A stretch of DNA of 64,000 bases. Source: Theobroma cacao. Lineage: Eukaryota; Streptophyta; Magnoliopsida; Malvales; Malvaceae. The position numbers were made by a program, and so were the translations under genes. Positions 50,101-61,658 of the stretch are shown one piece after another. Position 1 is the first letter of the stretch; each line of letters opens with the position of its first letter. Below the pieces are notes generated by a model that was given only the letters and a program-made list of their open reading frames with translations, was not told the origin of the DNA and did no database searches. The stretch covers positions 18,607,691 to 18,671,690 of the forward strand of contig NC_030856.1 of the NCBI RefSeq assembly GCF_000208745.1. Reading direction: 5' to 3'.

Positions 50101-51966
50101 GGGAATTCTTACCAATCATACTTATACCATGAATTCTTCCTTTTGAATCATCTCCAGAGGATACGGTTCCTCCCTTTCTCTTATCCAGCTGAGCAAAAGC
50201 ATTTCATGTCCTGTCATGTGCCGTGAACAGCCACTGTCCAAGTACCAAGGCTGTTTCTTCTTGAGTTGAGCTTTTAAACATGTCTCTTTTAAGTTCAGCT
50301 CAACCTACAAAATAGAATTTCAGTTTTTCTTTATAGGTACCCATACTTTGATAGGTCCTTGAGTGTTAGTTGCAACAAAGGATCCCTTAGGAACCCAGAT
50401 TTTCTTAACTTTCTACCCTGTTCTTTTCTTAAAACACTCATATGATAAATGACCATGTTTACCACAATTATAACATCTAAGTAATGCTTTAGCTGAATTA
50501 TTATTGTGGTATACATCTCTTTTTAAGGATTCATTTTTCAAACATTTAAGAGTTGTATTTTCATCAAGAGTTATTTGCAAAGCTTTAGACTTGTTTTCCA
50601 GCTCTTGTTTTAAAACCTCAAAGTCTGTTTTTGAGTGTTCTAACTCGATTTGCAAAATATTTCTTTGCTAAAAAACAGAAGTAAACTCTTGTTTGATTTG
50701 TTGCAAATCTTTTTTAAGAAATGCAGCATTTTTCTTTAATGATTTGTATTTTGAAAAAAGTTTTTCAAATTCATCATAAAGGCACTCATACTCATCATGT
50801 AGATCATCATAAGAATTAATGCAAGGGGATGAGGGTACCTTTGTTTCATCCACTTATGCCATTAAACAGATGTTTGCTCTTTTCTCAGATTTTTCATCAT
50901 CAGTTTCAGAGCTTGATGTGTCACTGTCCGACCATGAAGCAGCCACCATTGCTTTCTTGGACTTCTTATTTTTCATGGGGGTTTCATCTTTCAGCAATGG
51001 ACATTCGGACTTGAAGTGACTAGGTTTCTTGCATTCGTAGCAAATCATCTCCTTCTTTTTGTTGGAGTCATTTTTGTTCCTTATTTTCCACGAAGCACCT
51101 TGGTCTTTCCTGAAACCTCTACTAGTTAGCCTTTGATTTCTTCTGCTCATTAGCTTTCTGAATTTTCTTGCAACTAAAGCTAATTCTTCATCACCATCAT
51201 AGGAAAGCTCTTCTAACTCTTCTTCAAGGATGTTGGCTTTAAGTGCAATACTCTTTTTCTTTTCCTTTGCTTCCTTTCGGTCTTCTTATTCTTCTTCCTT
51301 AAGCTCTAGTTCATGAGTAAGAAGAGAACCACAAATATCATCAAGTGTAATGATGTTCAGATCTTTAGCCTCTCTAATGGCAGTCACTTTTGGCTTCCAA
51401 GATTTTGGTAGGCATCTAAGTAGTCTCTTAACTAATTCATGTTCAGGGATAGGTTTACCTAGTTGACTTAATTTATTTGTGATGTTTGTAAATCTATCAA
51501 ACATGCTATTGATGTCTTCACCAGGCTCCATTTTGAACATTTCATAACTATATGTTAAGAAAGCAATTTTAGACTCCTTTACTTGAGAAGTCCCTTCATG
51601 GATTATTCTAAGTTTTTCCCACACTTGTTTAGCTATTGTACAGCTTGAGACTTTGTTAAATTCAGTGGGGGTCAAGGCACAATGTAATTTGTTGATGGCC
51701 TTAAAGTTTATTTAAACTTTCTTAGTTTCAGCCTCAGTCCATTCAGATCTTGGCTTGGGCATCAACTCATTTGTCACTACATTTACGGTTGAGAGCATAA
51801 AGGGTCCATCAATTATGACATCCCACATTTCATAGTCTATAGCTCTAATGTAAATTGACATTCTAGTGCTCCAACAAGGGTAATTAGAGCCATCAAATAG
51901 AGGTGGTCTGTTTGTTGATTGTCCCTCAGCCACTACTGATTTTTGTTGAGCCATTTGGATCCTCAC
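47153..51966 (-). pseudogene. Element E gag-pol polyprotein (copia order), disrupted
   Basis: Reading the minus strand from 51966: a gag domain (LFDGSNYPCWSTRM; SCTIAKQVWEKLR), a CCHC knuckle CYECKKPSHFKSEC, a coiled-coil stretch, a second knuckle CYNCGKHGHLSYEC near 50440, a protease with YLDSGCSRHMT near 50235, an integrase with HHCC (HRRLRHVS...CDACQLGK) and LHLDLFGPI...VIVDDYSRYTW, a reverse transcriptase (GTKWVFRNK...MDVKSAFLNG...QIYVDDIVFG) and RNase H (SDADFAGSKTDRKSTSG...STVEAEYVSLG). Stops lie at 51712, 51286, 50854, 50668, 49523, 48776, 48227 and 47513, with one frame change near 50205. Catalytic motifs of RT and protease are still readable, so decay is moderate. Confidence 0.93.
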
Positions 51967-51998
51967 AAAGGATGTTAAGCCTTAATAGTAGGGAACTA

Positions 51999-52010
51999 GC
52001 TTTGATACCA
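51999..52010 (-). promoter_or_regulatory. Element E primer binding site
   Basis: On the minus strand TGGTATCAAAGC, one mismatch from the tRNA-Met complement, two bases from the 5' LTR. Confidence 0.85.
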
Positions 52011-52012
52011 AT

Positions 52013-53077
52013 TGTTGGTCCCTATAATATGTGTTAGAGGGGGGGTGAATAGCACAATTTGGCTCTTGACAAGATTGGAAACTAAGTTCTAGAACTTAAG
52101 AAAAATAAAACAGAGTATAAAATGCACAACAATTTAGAGTGGTTCGATCCAAGACCTACATTCACTACTTTGATTATCCAACCAAGGATTTTCTCACAAA
52201 CTCACTAAAAACCGGTGAAATTCACAAGCTTCCACCAAGCTTTTACAATGGCTTTTACCAGACTCAGCCACAACTTTTTACACTAGTTTTTCACGGGCTC
52301 AACTAAAACCCAAAGTGGTTTTCCAAGGCTCAACCACAACCTTTAACAATCAAGCTATCCCAAGCTTGAACAACCCCTTAAAGTAACTTCCTCACTCTAA
52401 GAATACAAGAGAAGTAGTAAAAGAAAGTACCTATGATCACTGGATGATCTGATTGGTACAAGATTGAGTGCTAAATACAAATGCAAAGAGTAGGCGTTTA
52501 AGTGCAGACAAGTTTTTTTGGTTTTTCTACTTTCTATAGCTCAAATTTCATTCAGGGCTTCTCAAAACTTGTTTCTCATTGTTGGAAGACCCTTTTATAC
52601 TTGGAGATGCAACTCTGATGGTAGTTTGACAATTTATGGCTGTTAGAAACAGTTGAGGATGAGTTCTAGTCAATTTTCTGTCTTGTAGTGCTCTGGTTCA
52701 ATTTACAAACAAAGAGCTCTTAGTCGACTAACTTGGTTGACTAAGTTGGTTCTGTTTTTGGTTTGCAGATTCTGGCAAAGAGCACTTAGTCGACTGACTT
52801 GGTTGACTAAATTGATTCTATTTCTTAAACTCTTCAGCCTGCCATTTCTCCAATTTGAAATTTGGTCAACCAATGTTCTTCCTTGTTTCACCAATAAGCT
52901 TCCTCCTTGTTTTTTAGTTTTATCTTGTTGATTTTAACCCTCTTTTTCTTTCAAAAGTACTCTTTGAAGAGTCAATAAATTAATTTCATATATTAATTTC
53001 CTGCACACTCAAGTAAAGGTATTAAACACAAATAAATGGGAATGTTTTATTATCATCAAAAACTAACGGAGCCAACA
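52013..53077 (-). repeat. Element E 5' LTR (1,065 bp)
   Basis: Partner of 42942-43986; it is about 20 bp longer because of small indels. Carries the same paired TCGAC-centred motif blocks. Confidence 0.92.
52593..52599 (-). promoter_or_regulatory. TATA box of element E 5' LTR
   Basis: TATAAAA on the minus strand within AAGTATAAAAGGGTCTTC, also present in LTR G (about 57080) and mutated in the 3' LTR. Likely drives the genomic RNA. Confidence 0.55.
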
Positions 53078-53082
53078 AAAGA

Positions 53083-54536
53083 TATATTTGATAAGATAAT
53101 ATGGAGCCTAATCAAGAGGAAGAATCCAGATGGCCATGAGTGGCTTATGAGCAAATCAGGGTACTATATAAGTATATACCCGCAATGAAAACTGTAATTA
53201 GTGGATGATGGTGGAACTTTGGAATTGTATGGTCCCTACTACTTTAGGCATTGGACCACATGTTATGGACTTGTGTCCATTATGTGAATGTCCTTGGTGA
53301 GGTAGTTTGAGAAGTTCCTTTTGAAATGGAAAATGATAAAGCTTAAGGGGCTAAGGGATACGTATCAATGTTGGAACGTGGGACTAACTTGTCGCGTAAT
53401 ATATGGATTTGCTAAGAGGATAAGAATACATAAGAATGTAGTTTTGGGGCAATGATTTCTTGCCACTATGTAGTCTCGACGATTTTCCTGTTTTAATGTG
53501 CTTGTGGATGTGGAGTATATGAAGGCAAATGATTGCCTAATAATGATAAGGCACAAGTTGGATTACGATCCATAGCATTTGGTGTTTTGATTTGTGAGTT
53601 AGAAGAGATAACTAAATAAGTTTGCAATCATGTTTATGACTGACATTTTGTGCTTAAAAAGCACTGATTGTGTGTTAAGTCCCTAATATGAGTTTGATAA
53701 GCAATATTGGCTCTTGAAAATATATGATATCAAAAGGTGGGGTACAAGTAGACCCTAGTAACTGGAAACAGTGGAGAAACAGCTAAGGCACTTACTAATT
53801 AATGAGACATGTGAATTACTTAGAGATTGGCCAACTACTCTGATGATTTGATTGCAACTCCACTTGAATGCTTCATTTATGTATGTGCTGACTAAAAAAA
53901 AAAAGGGACAACAATTATTAAGTGATCTTGAAAGGGTTGCAAGGAGCACCTTATGTGTTAGATTACGATTTTAAGTATAGAATAACATTCATAAGTGGAT
54001 GGTCTATTCGAGCTCACTAGGTGGATGCTCAAAGTTGTGTTAAAAGCTGATGTGCTGGATTGTGGAATCTCTTGGAGATTGATATTTAGATCTAACAAAA
54101 TTTGACTAGACTGATGATCTTAAGTCTAAAGGTCTGTGGAGCCATGTGATATTTTGATGTGTTTTGAGGTGCAAAAATTTTGAGGACTGAAATTAATGTT
54201 TTTTGATCGCAAAGCAAGACATGTTTGAAATATAAACCAATTTTTATCTAATGTGGAGATGCATAAGCATAATGATTTCCTTTTGAATTATTGTCATAAT
54301 TGTTATGTATACTTGCGTACTATTTGATATGACCTAATGTATATCAATGAATATGATTGGAGCTCGAGGTTCTAATTGATAATGCATACTCATGGGATGA
54401 TGTAGTATGCTCGAGTTAAGCTTGATTTTATATGATGCTTGAATTATTCAACATTGGAAATGCTTGCAAATACATTACAGCTCATTACTTGGATTGAGTA
54501 AAATTCGAGGATGAATTTTCTATAAAGAGGGGAGAA
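53083..54536 (+). other. Element D interior, third segment
   Basis: Non-coding. Ends with the polypurine tract AAAGAGGGGAGAA (54524-54536) in front of the 3' LTR. Confidence 0.7.
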
Positions 54537-56734
54537 TGTGACATCACTGATTTTTTGACATGGCCTATACGTGATGTTGGCCAAGTGATTTTAGGAGTTA
54601 TTTAAGTTTTGATGAATATGAACATGAATATGTTTAACGAGTAATGACTATAAATGTAGGTGTAAATTAATATCCTTAATGAAATTGTCTAGATGTTTGG
54701 CACTTTGACATCTAAGTATGCCATTAAGGTAAATATCAATGGAAATGATGAATTAATCCTATAGATTAAGGATTTGATTCACTTTGATGCATATTTGAGG
54801 ATATATGTATGAGGAATTTGAATTATATCAGTTATTTGAGGTATAAGATTAACAAAGAATGGATTTTTGGGTGTTAAGTTGGATTTTTGGAAGACTTAAG
54901 ACTATTTACAAGGGAAAATGTATCGATACATCCCCTTATGTATCAATACATCCTGGGCAGGAAGAACAATATGAGGTGTTCTAGAGGAATTCTATCAATA
55001 CATTTAAGGATGTATCGATAGATTTGGCAAAAGATGAACATGTATTGATACATTGCCTTAATGTATTGATAATTTTGAAGCAGAGAGCACTTGGGACCAT
55101 TCTGCTAGAAATGTATTAATACATTGCCGTAATGTACTGGTACATTTGTTCAAAATTAGGGTAGATGTATTGATACATTGCCAAATGTATCGATACATCA
55201 GAGAGAAAAATCAAAAATAAAAAGAGGTTTCGGGGCCATTTCTGCCCCTTTCTCTGTCAACTCTTTCTCTCATTCTCTCTCTACCCCATACGAAACCCTA
55301 AGCCCCCAAATGGCATTTGGAGCCCATTTGAGCTAGATCTAAATTTGGAAAATGATCTGGAGATAAGATTATGCATTTTCACCGATTGATTTTAAATTTA
55401 ATCGGTTAAAAATTTTGGATCTAAATATTTTCAGATTTGGCCAAACTCTCTCCCCTTGAGTTTATTAGAGATTTGGAGCCTAGATTTGGGCAACCTAGCT
55501 TTTAAGGTAAGGGTTTAGCTCATTTGTTGGAAGATTGAGCTTATATATTGGATTTGGGTATTTTTGAAAGGTTGGGATATTTTTGAAAGCCAAGAAATAA
55601 TCATGGTTTTGATGTTTTGATGTGTCTAAAGGGAGAATAGAGGCTATTGATGCATTGGTGAGCTAAAGGATGGCTGGAGGCTAAAGGTTGAACTTGATTG
55701 CGGTATGCCTCCGATTGTCAAGGTGAGTGGGATTTAATTAAACGCATGTGATGCATTTCGCATAATGTATTCACTGCCATGGTACTTAAACATTGTGTGT
55801 ATGCCTAGATGAGAATGCCTACGCTAGAGAATTGATATCTATATAATATATATTTGTGTGTATGTGTATATGTATGTTTTCATAGAGGTATGTGCGTAGG
55901 CTAGATAATAATTATGATTGTGTGCCTAGATTAGAATGCCTAGGCTAACTAGTTATTTGGAAGAGTAAATCTGTGTCTGTATGAATTGTGGTAAGCCACA
56001 TTGTGGCATTGTGTTGGCATCCATGGTATGTAGGACCTAGAGTAGAAGGCCTACACATGGTGTGATATGAATTATGAATTAAGACTGTGCCAAATTATGA
56101 TGAATGGATTGCCCGATTAGGTATATGGGCATGATATGTATTTAGATTAATGGCACAGCGGCTGAGTGATATTGAATATGTGGGAACAAAGGGCCATGAT
56201 TGCTTATGGACAGGATTTGTGTGTGAATGTCCACATATTTGTGGTTGATTGAGGATAAGTATAAAGTTGTTAAGCCATGATTGATATGACTACATATGAT
56301 GAATACCTATGTGAGGTTATGGGCATGAAGGCCTTGAGATTGATTATGTTTTGTTTGATGATGCCTTAGAAATTTAAAGGCATTTAAAACTATACTTAGC
56401 TTAGAGATGATTGAGGCTCGATGAATTTGAATGTGATTTGCTGTGAACATATGGAATATCACAAGCATGATGGCCTGATTTGTGGATATGTGTTTCGTCC
56501 GAGGGGTGAATTCTGGACGTTGATTTGACTTGAGGTGGAGTGTAGTCTCACAACTTGTGATTGTGTGTGTCTGTAAGAATGGTGGTAAGCAAGGACGATG
56601 GCACTAATCCCATCAATGATTCTCGCCTACAGTGTTTTAATGCCATCCATTGAGATTACTTTAGGTGATGCTGACCTCGAAAGATTACTTTGGTCGATGA
56701 TTTAATTCTTCGCTAGTTACTTCGGCGATGTGCA
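54537..56734 (+). repeat. Element D 3' LTR, right end lost
   Basis: Starts TGTGACATCACTG after the polypurine tract. From 55550 it follows 12322 on. Homology to the 5' LTR ends at about 56734 (13510 in the 5' copy), where copia LTR G begins, so about 1 kb of LTR is missing. Its first kilobase, absent from the 5' copy, carries the paired palindromes. Confidence 0.82.
54918..55198. repeat. Five paired 14-bp palindromes in element D LTR
   Basis: Ten copies of ATGTATCGATACAT or close variants begin at 54918, 54938, 54990, 55010, 55040, 55061, 55111, 55132, 55165 and 55185. Starts within each pair are 20, 20, 21, 21 and 20 bp apart. The linkers are CCCCTT, TTAAGG, TGCCTTA, TGCCGTA and TGCCAA. The second linker is the complement of CCTTAA, so that pair is probably inverted. 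Confidence 0.9.
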
Positions 56735-57732
56735 TGTTAGTCGAATAACTAAGGGAGTTAGTAAGCTAAAATTCAAAAGTGAAGCTGGCTGGTTCAAAGA
56801 CAATAAGCTCTTAATCAATTAAGAGAGTAAAGTAGATTGCGAAACAGAGAAGACTTAGTCGACTAAGAAGTATTGTTAGCCAGGTAAGAGCTCACTACTA
56901 GAGAATTTAATTACAAGACAGAGAAAACTTAATCGACTACGAAGCATGGTTAGTCAACTAAAGAGCACACTATTTAAAATTTTGAATTTGAATGCTTGAA
57001 GACAGACTAACGACTAAAATTGTCTTTAAACTGTTTCCAACAGTCTGAAGCTGTCAACATCCATCAAAGTTGGTTTTTCAAGTATAAAACACATCCTCAA
57101 CTGCTAAGAAGAACATTAGATACTTCCAAGATCAAAAAGAGCTTAAAAATAGAAAAAACTCTCCCAATCCTTCTTGCATTTCACTTCAATCTTCGTAGTA
57201 GAGTTTAGCACTTCATCTTGTACCATTCAGATTAGGTTAGTGATCATAGGTACTTCTTTATATTTGTACTTCTTGATTACTTAGCGTGTGCTAGTCATTC
57301 TAAGGGGATTAATCAAGCTTGGGTTAGCTTGATTGGTTTTATAGTTCTAACTCAGCCTAGGAAAAGTTAGATTTGGGTTTTGGTTTATCCCAAGAAAAAC
57401 CATTGTTATGGTTGTGGCTGAGCTTATGAAAAGCCATTGTAAAAGCTTGGTGGAAGCTTGGGAATTCCATTGATTATAGTGATGTGGTTTGAAAATCCTT
57501 GATTGGAAGATTAAGGTAGTGGATGTTGGTTAAAGAGACCGAACCACTCTAAATCTTTATGCATTGTCTACCCTATTTTATTTTTCACTTCTTTCTTCTT
57601 TAAATCATTCTTTCATCTGGCATTTAACTTTTCATTATTGGCCTTTAACTAGCCCCCAATTAGAAGTCAAGTTTAATGACATTCACAAAGTGCTATTAAC
57701 CCCCATTCTAGCACACTTCTTTGGGACCAACA
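56735..57732 (+). mobile_element. Copia LTR G, diverged relative of element E LTR
   Basis: Begins TGTTAGTCG and ends GGGACCAACA. It aligns with the reverse complement of the E LTRs over the AAAGCTTGGTGGAAGCTT and GAACCACTCTAAAT blocks and the CTATTAACCCCC end. Flanks GTGCA and TGTTG do not match, and no primer site follows, so it is a truncated or recombined LTR rather than a clean solo insertion. It cuts off the 3' LTR of D. Confidence 0.75.
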
Positions 57733-60700
57733 TGTTGGTGTCCAAAAATAAAAATCTCAAAATAAAAGGTATGTTTCTTTCTTACTTAATAGATTCTTAT
57801 TTTTTTAGGATGTGATTATGTTACTTGCAATAAGAATGATGTGTGTTTCCACTTGTGTAATTGGATTGCTTGCTTCCTTTATAATTTTTTTTTTTTTGAA
57901 ATCCATGCTTTACACAATCACATCAATCCACTAAGATCCTACTCCAACAAAGTTATGTTTAGTAAACTTGCTCTCCTAGGCAAGCACCTACATTCTTGTT
58001 TTAAGTATCTCTATACTTCAACCTATGAGATCGGTTGCTTACTTCTCAAGTAAAAAACATAGAATGTACCAGTCTCTAGGTATAATTAATGTCTGGTCTT
58101 AATGATATATTGACTAAGAGCATTTAGAGATTATGCTTTGATGTATAGGGATCTCATAATTGTAACACATTATAGTTCCTTTACGCATATTAATCTTATG
58201 GACTTCATCCAATTAGACTTATAACTCATTATAATTAACGTCTTATTGATGAAGAAAAACCTCTAATCATTCAATATAAATGATATTATTGCACGATTGG
58301 AATCAAGCCTTAACCAATCCCAATTGGTTGCAAGGCTCATTCCAATAGCTCCCACTAGCTCAAAGCCAATTGCTATCTAACGTATTAATTGTTTTTATCT
58401 ATCTTCATGATGCCCATACATCACATTATGTCATATTACTATATGTAGGTCCAATAAGACTCAGGTGCAAAGATGGGTGATGCAGTGTTGTTGATTCTTC
58501 TTTTGGGCCTCCATGATCCTTTTGGTTTCTGACTTAAGTGTCATTGGCTTTGATGGAATAGAGGCTGAATGCGGGATCCAGTTTGTGAATGTTGGTGTTG
58601 ATTTTTGCACCGGTGGCTTCTGGTGTACAGGCAGGATACGCTTTTTGGTTTTGGGGAAGGAAACAAAGGCTTTTTATATATCTCCTTATCCTATCGTGTT
58701 CCACTACCATATCTACAGGATAGCTTTCGTAAATCTTCTTCAATGAAAATATTTTTTTCCTTTCAAAAAACATAAAATACAGTGATGAATTAGACCTTAT
58801 CCCTTTTTCTTTTCGATCAATTATATGTATAAATATAAATTATAACTATAATTTAGTAGTATATCTAAGAAAACAAATCAGTAGAATAAAACAAATAAAA
58901 ACCAACAAACTAGTATGTAAATGGAAAAAATCAAACATAAAATAAAATGGAACTTAAACATGCATGAAACCTCAACGCCTTGAACAACACTTCATTATTG
59001 ATTAATCTGCATTTTCTACTGAGGGCTAGATACATACTTTACAAAATTTTAAACTAAAGTTAGGATTTAGGAATATAGGAGTTGCAAACTGGAATATGAT
59101 GCTGAATTGAAACCCAATAATTTCACAGTAAATGGATGTTTGGCCCAAAGTAACTAGAATCAAAGTTTTTGACTTTCAAAATTTTAAAATATATAACTTA
59201 TGTAGAAATTTTATTTAATTGGGTTTTTAAAAGAAATTATAAATCAGAGATTATTCAAAAGTATTAACACGCAGTAAAAACTTCTTAATGGATTTATTTG
59301 CATTCTCATTTTACTATTCAATAATTTAGTTAAAGCAATTCAGACAAAAAGACTAGCAAAGTATAGTATAATTTTTAATTTTTGATGATATTAAATTGTT
59401 GATGTGTCATTTTTTTTATATTACCGTTTCCAAAATTTTCAACAGCCATTTTTTAATATTTGATCCAAATATTTTACTTTGTATTTTTGTTTTTTTTTTC
59501 AATTTTTGTTAGTGAAGCTCCTACAAAGAGGGGTCGGTGATTTTTGTCCTAAAATGAGGACTTGGCAATTATACGCTGCTTGGCTTATAGGCTACGGCGT
59601 TTCTCTTTATCTCTGTTTCTCTCTTCTGTCAGTTTTCTCTTCTCCAGCTAATTTCAAAATCAACAAAAGGACCTGCTTTTGCTTATAATTCACAAAACAT
59701 TCATTCCTGTAGTTGTAGGAGTTTTGCGCCAAGACACAGCAAAGCATCTGGACTGGGCAGTGAAGTGAGTGCAATAATTTAATTGAAAATAGCATCTATC
59801 TATGAAATTTGATCAATGTTTTATTGAACAATGAAAATTTTCAGTAAATATGCCTGTTTAAATAAAGTATGGAGACGTGTTCAATGTTTTTGAAATTTTG
59901 AATACTTTATCTATATAATAAAGTCATTCAATCTTTTAATTTTTATTTCCAAATTTAATTTCGAGTAAGTCTTTATCTCAAAAAATACATCAATGTCTAT
60001 TTCGTGATAACATAAACATAAATTAATGGATTCACTACGTATCAAAGATTGAACCAGGATTTTGAGTTCACCAGGCGAAAATCTTATATAAAATTAACGG
60101 ATTAAATCTTTTTATAATAAATAATGAACTGATTTGTTTTTTTTTTTTTTTCTAAATCAAAGTTCGTTTCATTAATTAGAACAAAAAAGCAAAAGAGTCT
60201 TCCGCCTATGGAAAACGCCTTCCAGCATACAAAAGAGATAAGAACGCTGGGAAGAATTCCTTCTCTCTCTGTTTCTTATCTCAATTTGATGTTCTTCTCT
60301 ATTTTCTTTTCAGGCTTGATCTGCTGCCTATCGCGATCAGAGTAAGAGCGGGAGAGCCCGATTCTCACACGCAATTTACAATCCAATGGATACGCCGATT
60401 GCGATCAACAAGGCTGCTCCCAAATTACTTGTAATCTTTGTTTATCCTCTTGTGCTCTGTAAAGTTGCTGTAAATTCAGTAGAAAATGAAAGAAGAAATA
60501 AGAAAAAAGAAAGATGAAGAGTTTCAGGGAAATTAAAGAGAGAAGATGCTGGAAGTTAATTTGGAAGGTTTTTCTTTTGTTCGAAGAAATTTTTGTCAAA
60601 GAAAGAATTAAAAGATGAAGTAGAAAATGAAGAAGAGACTGGGGGTTTCTTGAAGCGAATTTCTTTGATCTTCTAGGGTCCACTAAAGAATTCAAAAACA
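57733..60700. other. Intergenic DNA, no convincing gene
   Basis: 57840-58500 reads like degraded retroelement text but has no domain. 59580-59765 is CT-rich, then has a possible donor (GAA/GTGAGTGC). 60300-60314 is a possible acceptor (TTTTCTTTTCAG) before a GC-richer stretch with ATG 60386. This could be an untranslated leader of an unknown transcript, but no protein follows. 60480-60660 is purine-rich. Confidence 0.35.
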
Positions 60701-60746
60701 ATATTTATTATTGAATACTACGTGTGAAAAGAAATAAAGGGGCAAT

Positions 60747-60753
60747 GTCGGCC
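60747..60753 (+). promoter_or_regulatory. Site II-like GGCCCA motif
   Basis: TCGGCCCATCGCGCG lies about 85 bp upstream of the TATA box. GGCCCA elements are common in promoters of broadly expressed plant genes. Confidence 0.4.
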
Positions 60754-60836
60754 CATCGCGCGATGAGTATGGCGGTTGTTTTACGCGGTTAAGCAGGCTG
60801 AGTAACTTATTTATTTGTTTATTTAAAAAACTTGTA

Positions 60837-60846
60837 CTATAAATAG
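60837..60846 (+). promoter_or_regulatory. TATA box of the small coiled-coil gene
   Basis: CTATAAATAG, close to the plant consensus, 72 bp before ATG 60918. It would place the transcript start near 60870. Confidence 0.6.
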
Positions 60847-60917
60847 CTTGCATGCTGGGTTTTGTTGAATGTTGGCATTGCTTTCCGCCCCAAAGCAAAA
60901 CATAAATTGTTCATTCA

Positions 60918-61603
60918 ATGGAAACAAGCAGAAGACGCTTCATTTCGGGTCGAAAGGTGGGTAACCTATTCTTCCTTTCATAACCTATGTTGCTCCTTAT
61001 GTTATCTTTTTATATTTCTTCCACTTTTCTTTCACGTATGCTCTGCCTATCCATGGTGTAATAAATGGAGGACAGTTATATACTTTCTATGCTACAAAAC
61101 AATAAATATATGCATTATGAGTAAATGTTACACTATACTTGCTTATCTTATGCACTGTATGAGTTGAAAGACTAAAATTTTTATATTTTTTTTATATTTG
61201 GAATGAAGAATTCAAATCTTACTCTTTTTTAATAAAATATTATACACCAATCAATAAGTTAAATACTTAAATATTTTACTTAATTCTATTCGTTTTAATG
61301 ATATATTTATATANCTTTCACGTATGCTCTGCCTATCCATGGTGTAATAAATGGAGGACAGTTATATACTTTCTATGCTACAAAACAATAAATATATGCA
61401 TTATGAGTAAATGTTACACTATACTTGCTTATCTTATGCACTGTATGAGTTGAAAGACTAAAATTTTTATATTTTTTTTATATTTGGAATGAAGAATTCA
61501 AATCTTACTCTTTTTTAATAAAATATTATACACCAATCAATAAGTTAAATACTTAAATATTTTACTTAATTCTATTCGTTTTAATGATATATTATATATA
61601 TAT

Positions 61604-61658
<55 letters not shown>

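Larger units (their letters stand above)
42942..53077 (-). mobile_element. Element E: Sirevirus-type copia retrotransposon
   Basis: TSD AAAGA at 42937-42941 and 53078-53082. The LTRs are 42942-43986 (3') and 52013-53077 (5'), ending TGTTGG...CCAACA or CCAATA. Primer site 51999-52010 and polypurine tract 43987-44000 on the minus strand. Order on the minus strand is gag, protease, integrase, RT, RNase H, the Copia order, then a separate envelope-like ORF, the mark of the Sirevirus/SIRE group. Several stops and one frameshift make it inactive. About 10.1 kb. Confidence 0.93.
12322..56734 (+). mobile_element. Element D: gypsy-like non-coding LTR element hosting all nested insertions
   Basis: The 5' LTR survives as 12322-14451 plus 37816-37931. 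It aligns with the 3' LTR from 55550 on (shared GGATTTGGGTATTTTTGAAAGG-type text, then GCCTAGATGAGAATGCCTA and others). A tRNA-Met-type primer site (37936-37947) follows the 5' LTR, and a polypurine tract with GGGGAGAATG precedes the 3' LTR at 54537, giving plus orientation. The interior (37932-39741, 42710-42941, 53078-54536) has no gag-pol. The outer ends of both LTRs are missing, so no TSD exists. Adding the surviving parts suggests an LTR of about 3.2 kb. It is the oldest member of the nest, since A, F and E all lie inside it. Confidence 0.8.

Noticed and set aside
54918..55198. CRISPR-like array reading of the palindromic repeats
   Set aside because: Plant nuclear context, palindromes too short, spacers unequal and no cas genes; the paired geometry fits protein binding better.
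56735..57732. LTR G as a clean solo LTR
   Set aside because: The flanking 5-mers (GTGCA and TGTTG) differ, so there is no target duplication.
58513..58746. 77-codon frame at 58.5 kb
   Set aside because: No family features, no promoter or splice context, and AT-rich flanks.
60386..60500. ATG at 60386 as start of a gene (MDTPIAINKAAPKLL)
   Set aside because: The frame ends after about 40 codons, with no matching downstream exon; kept only as a possible leader.
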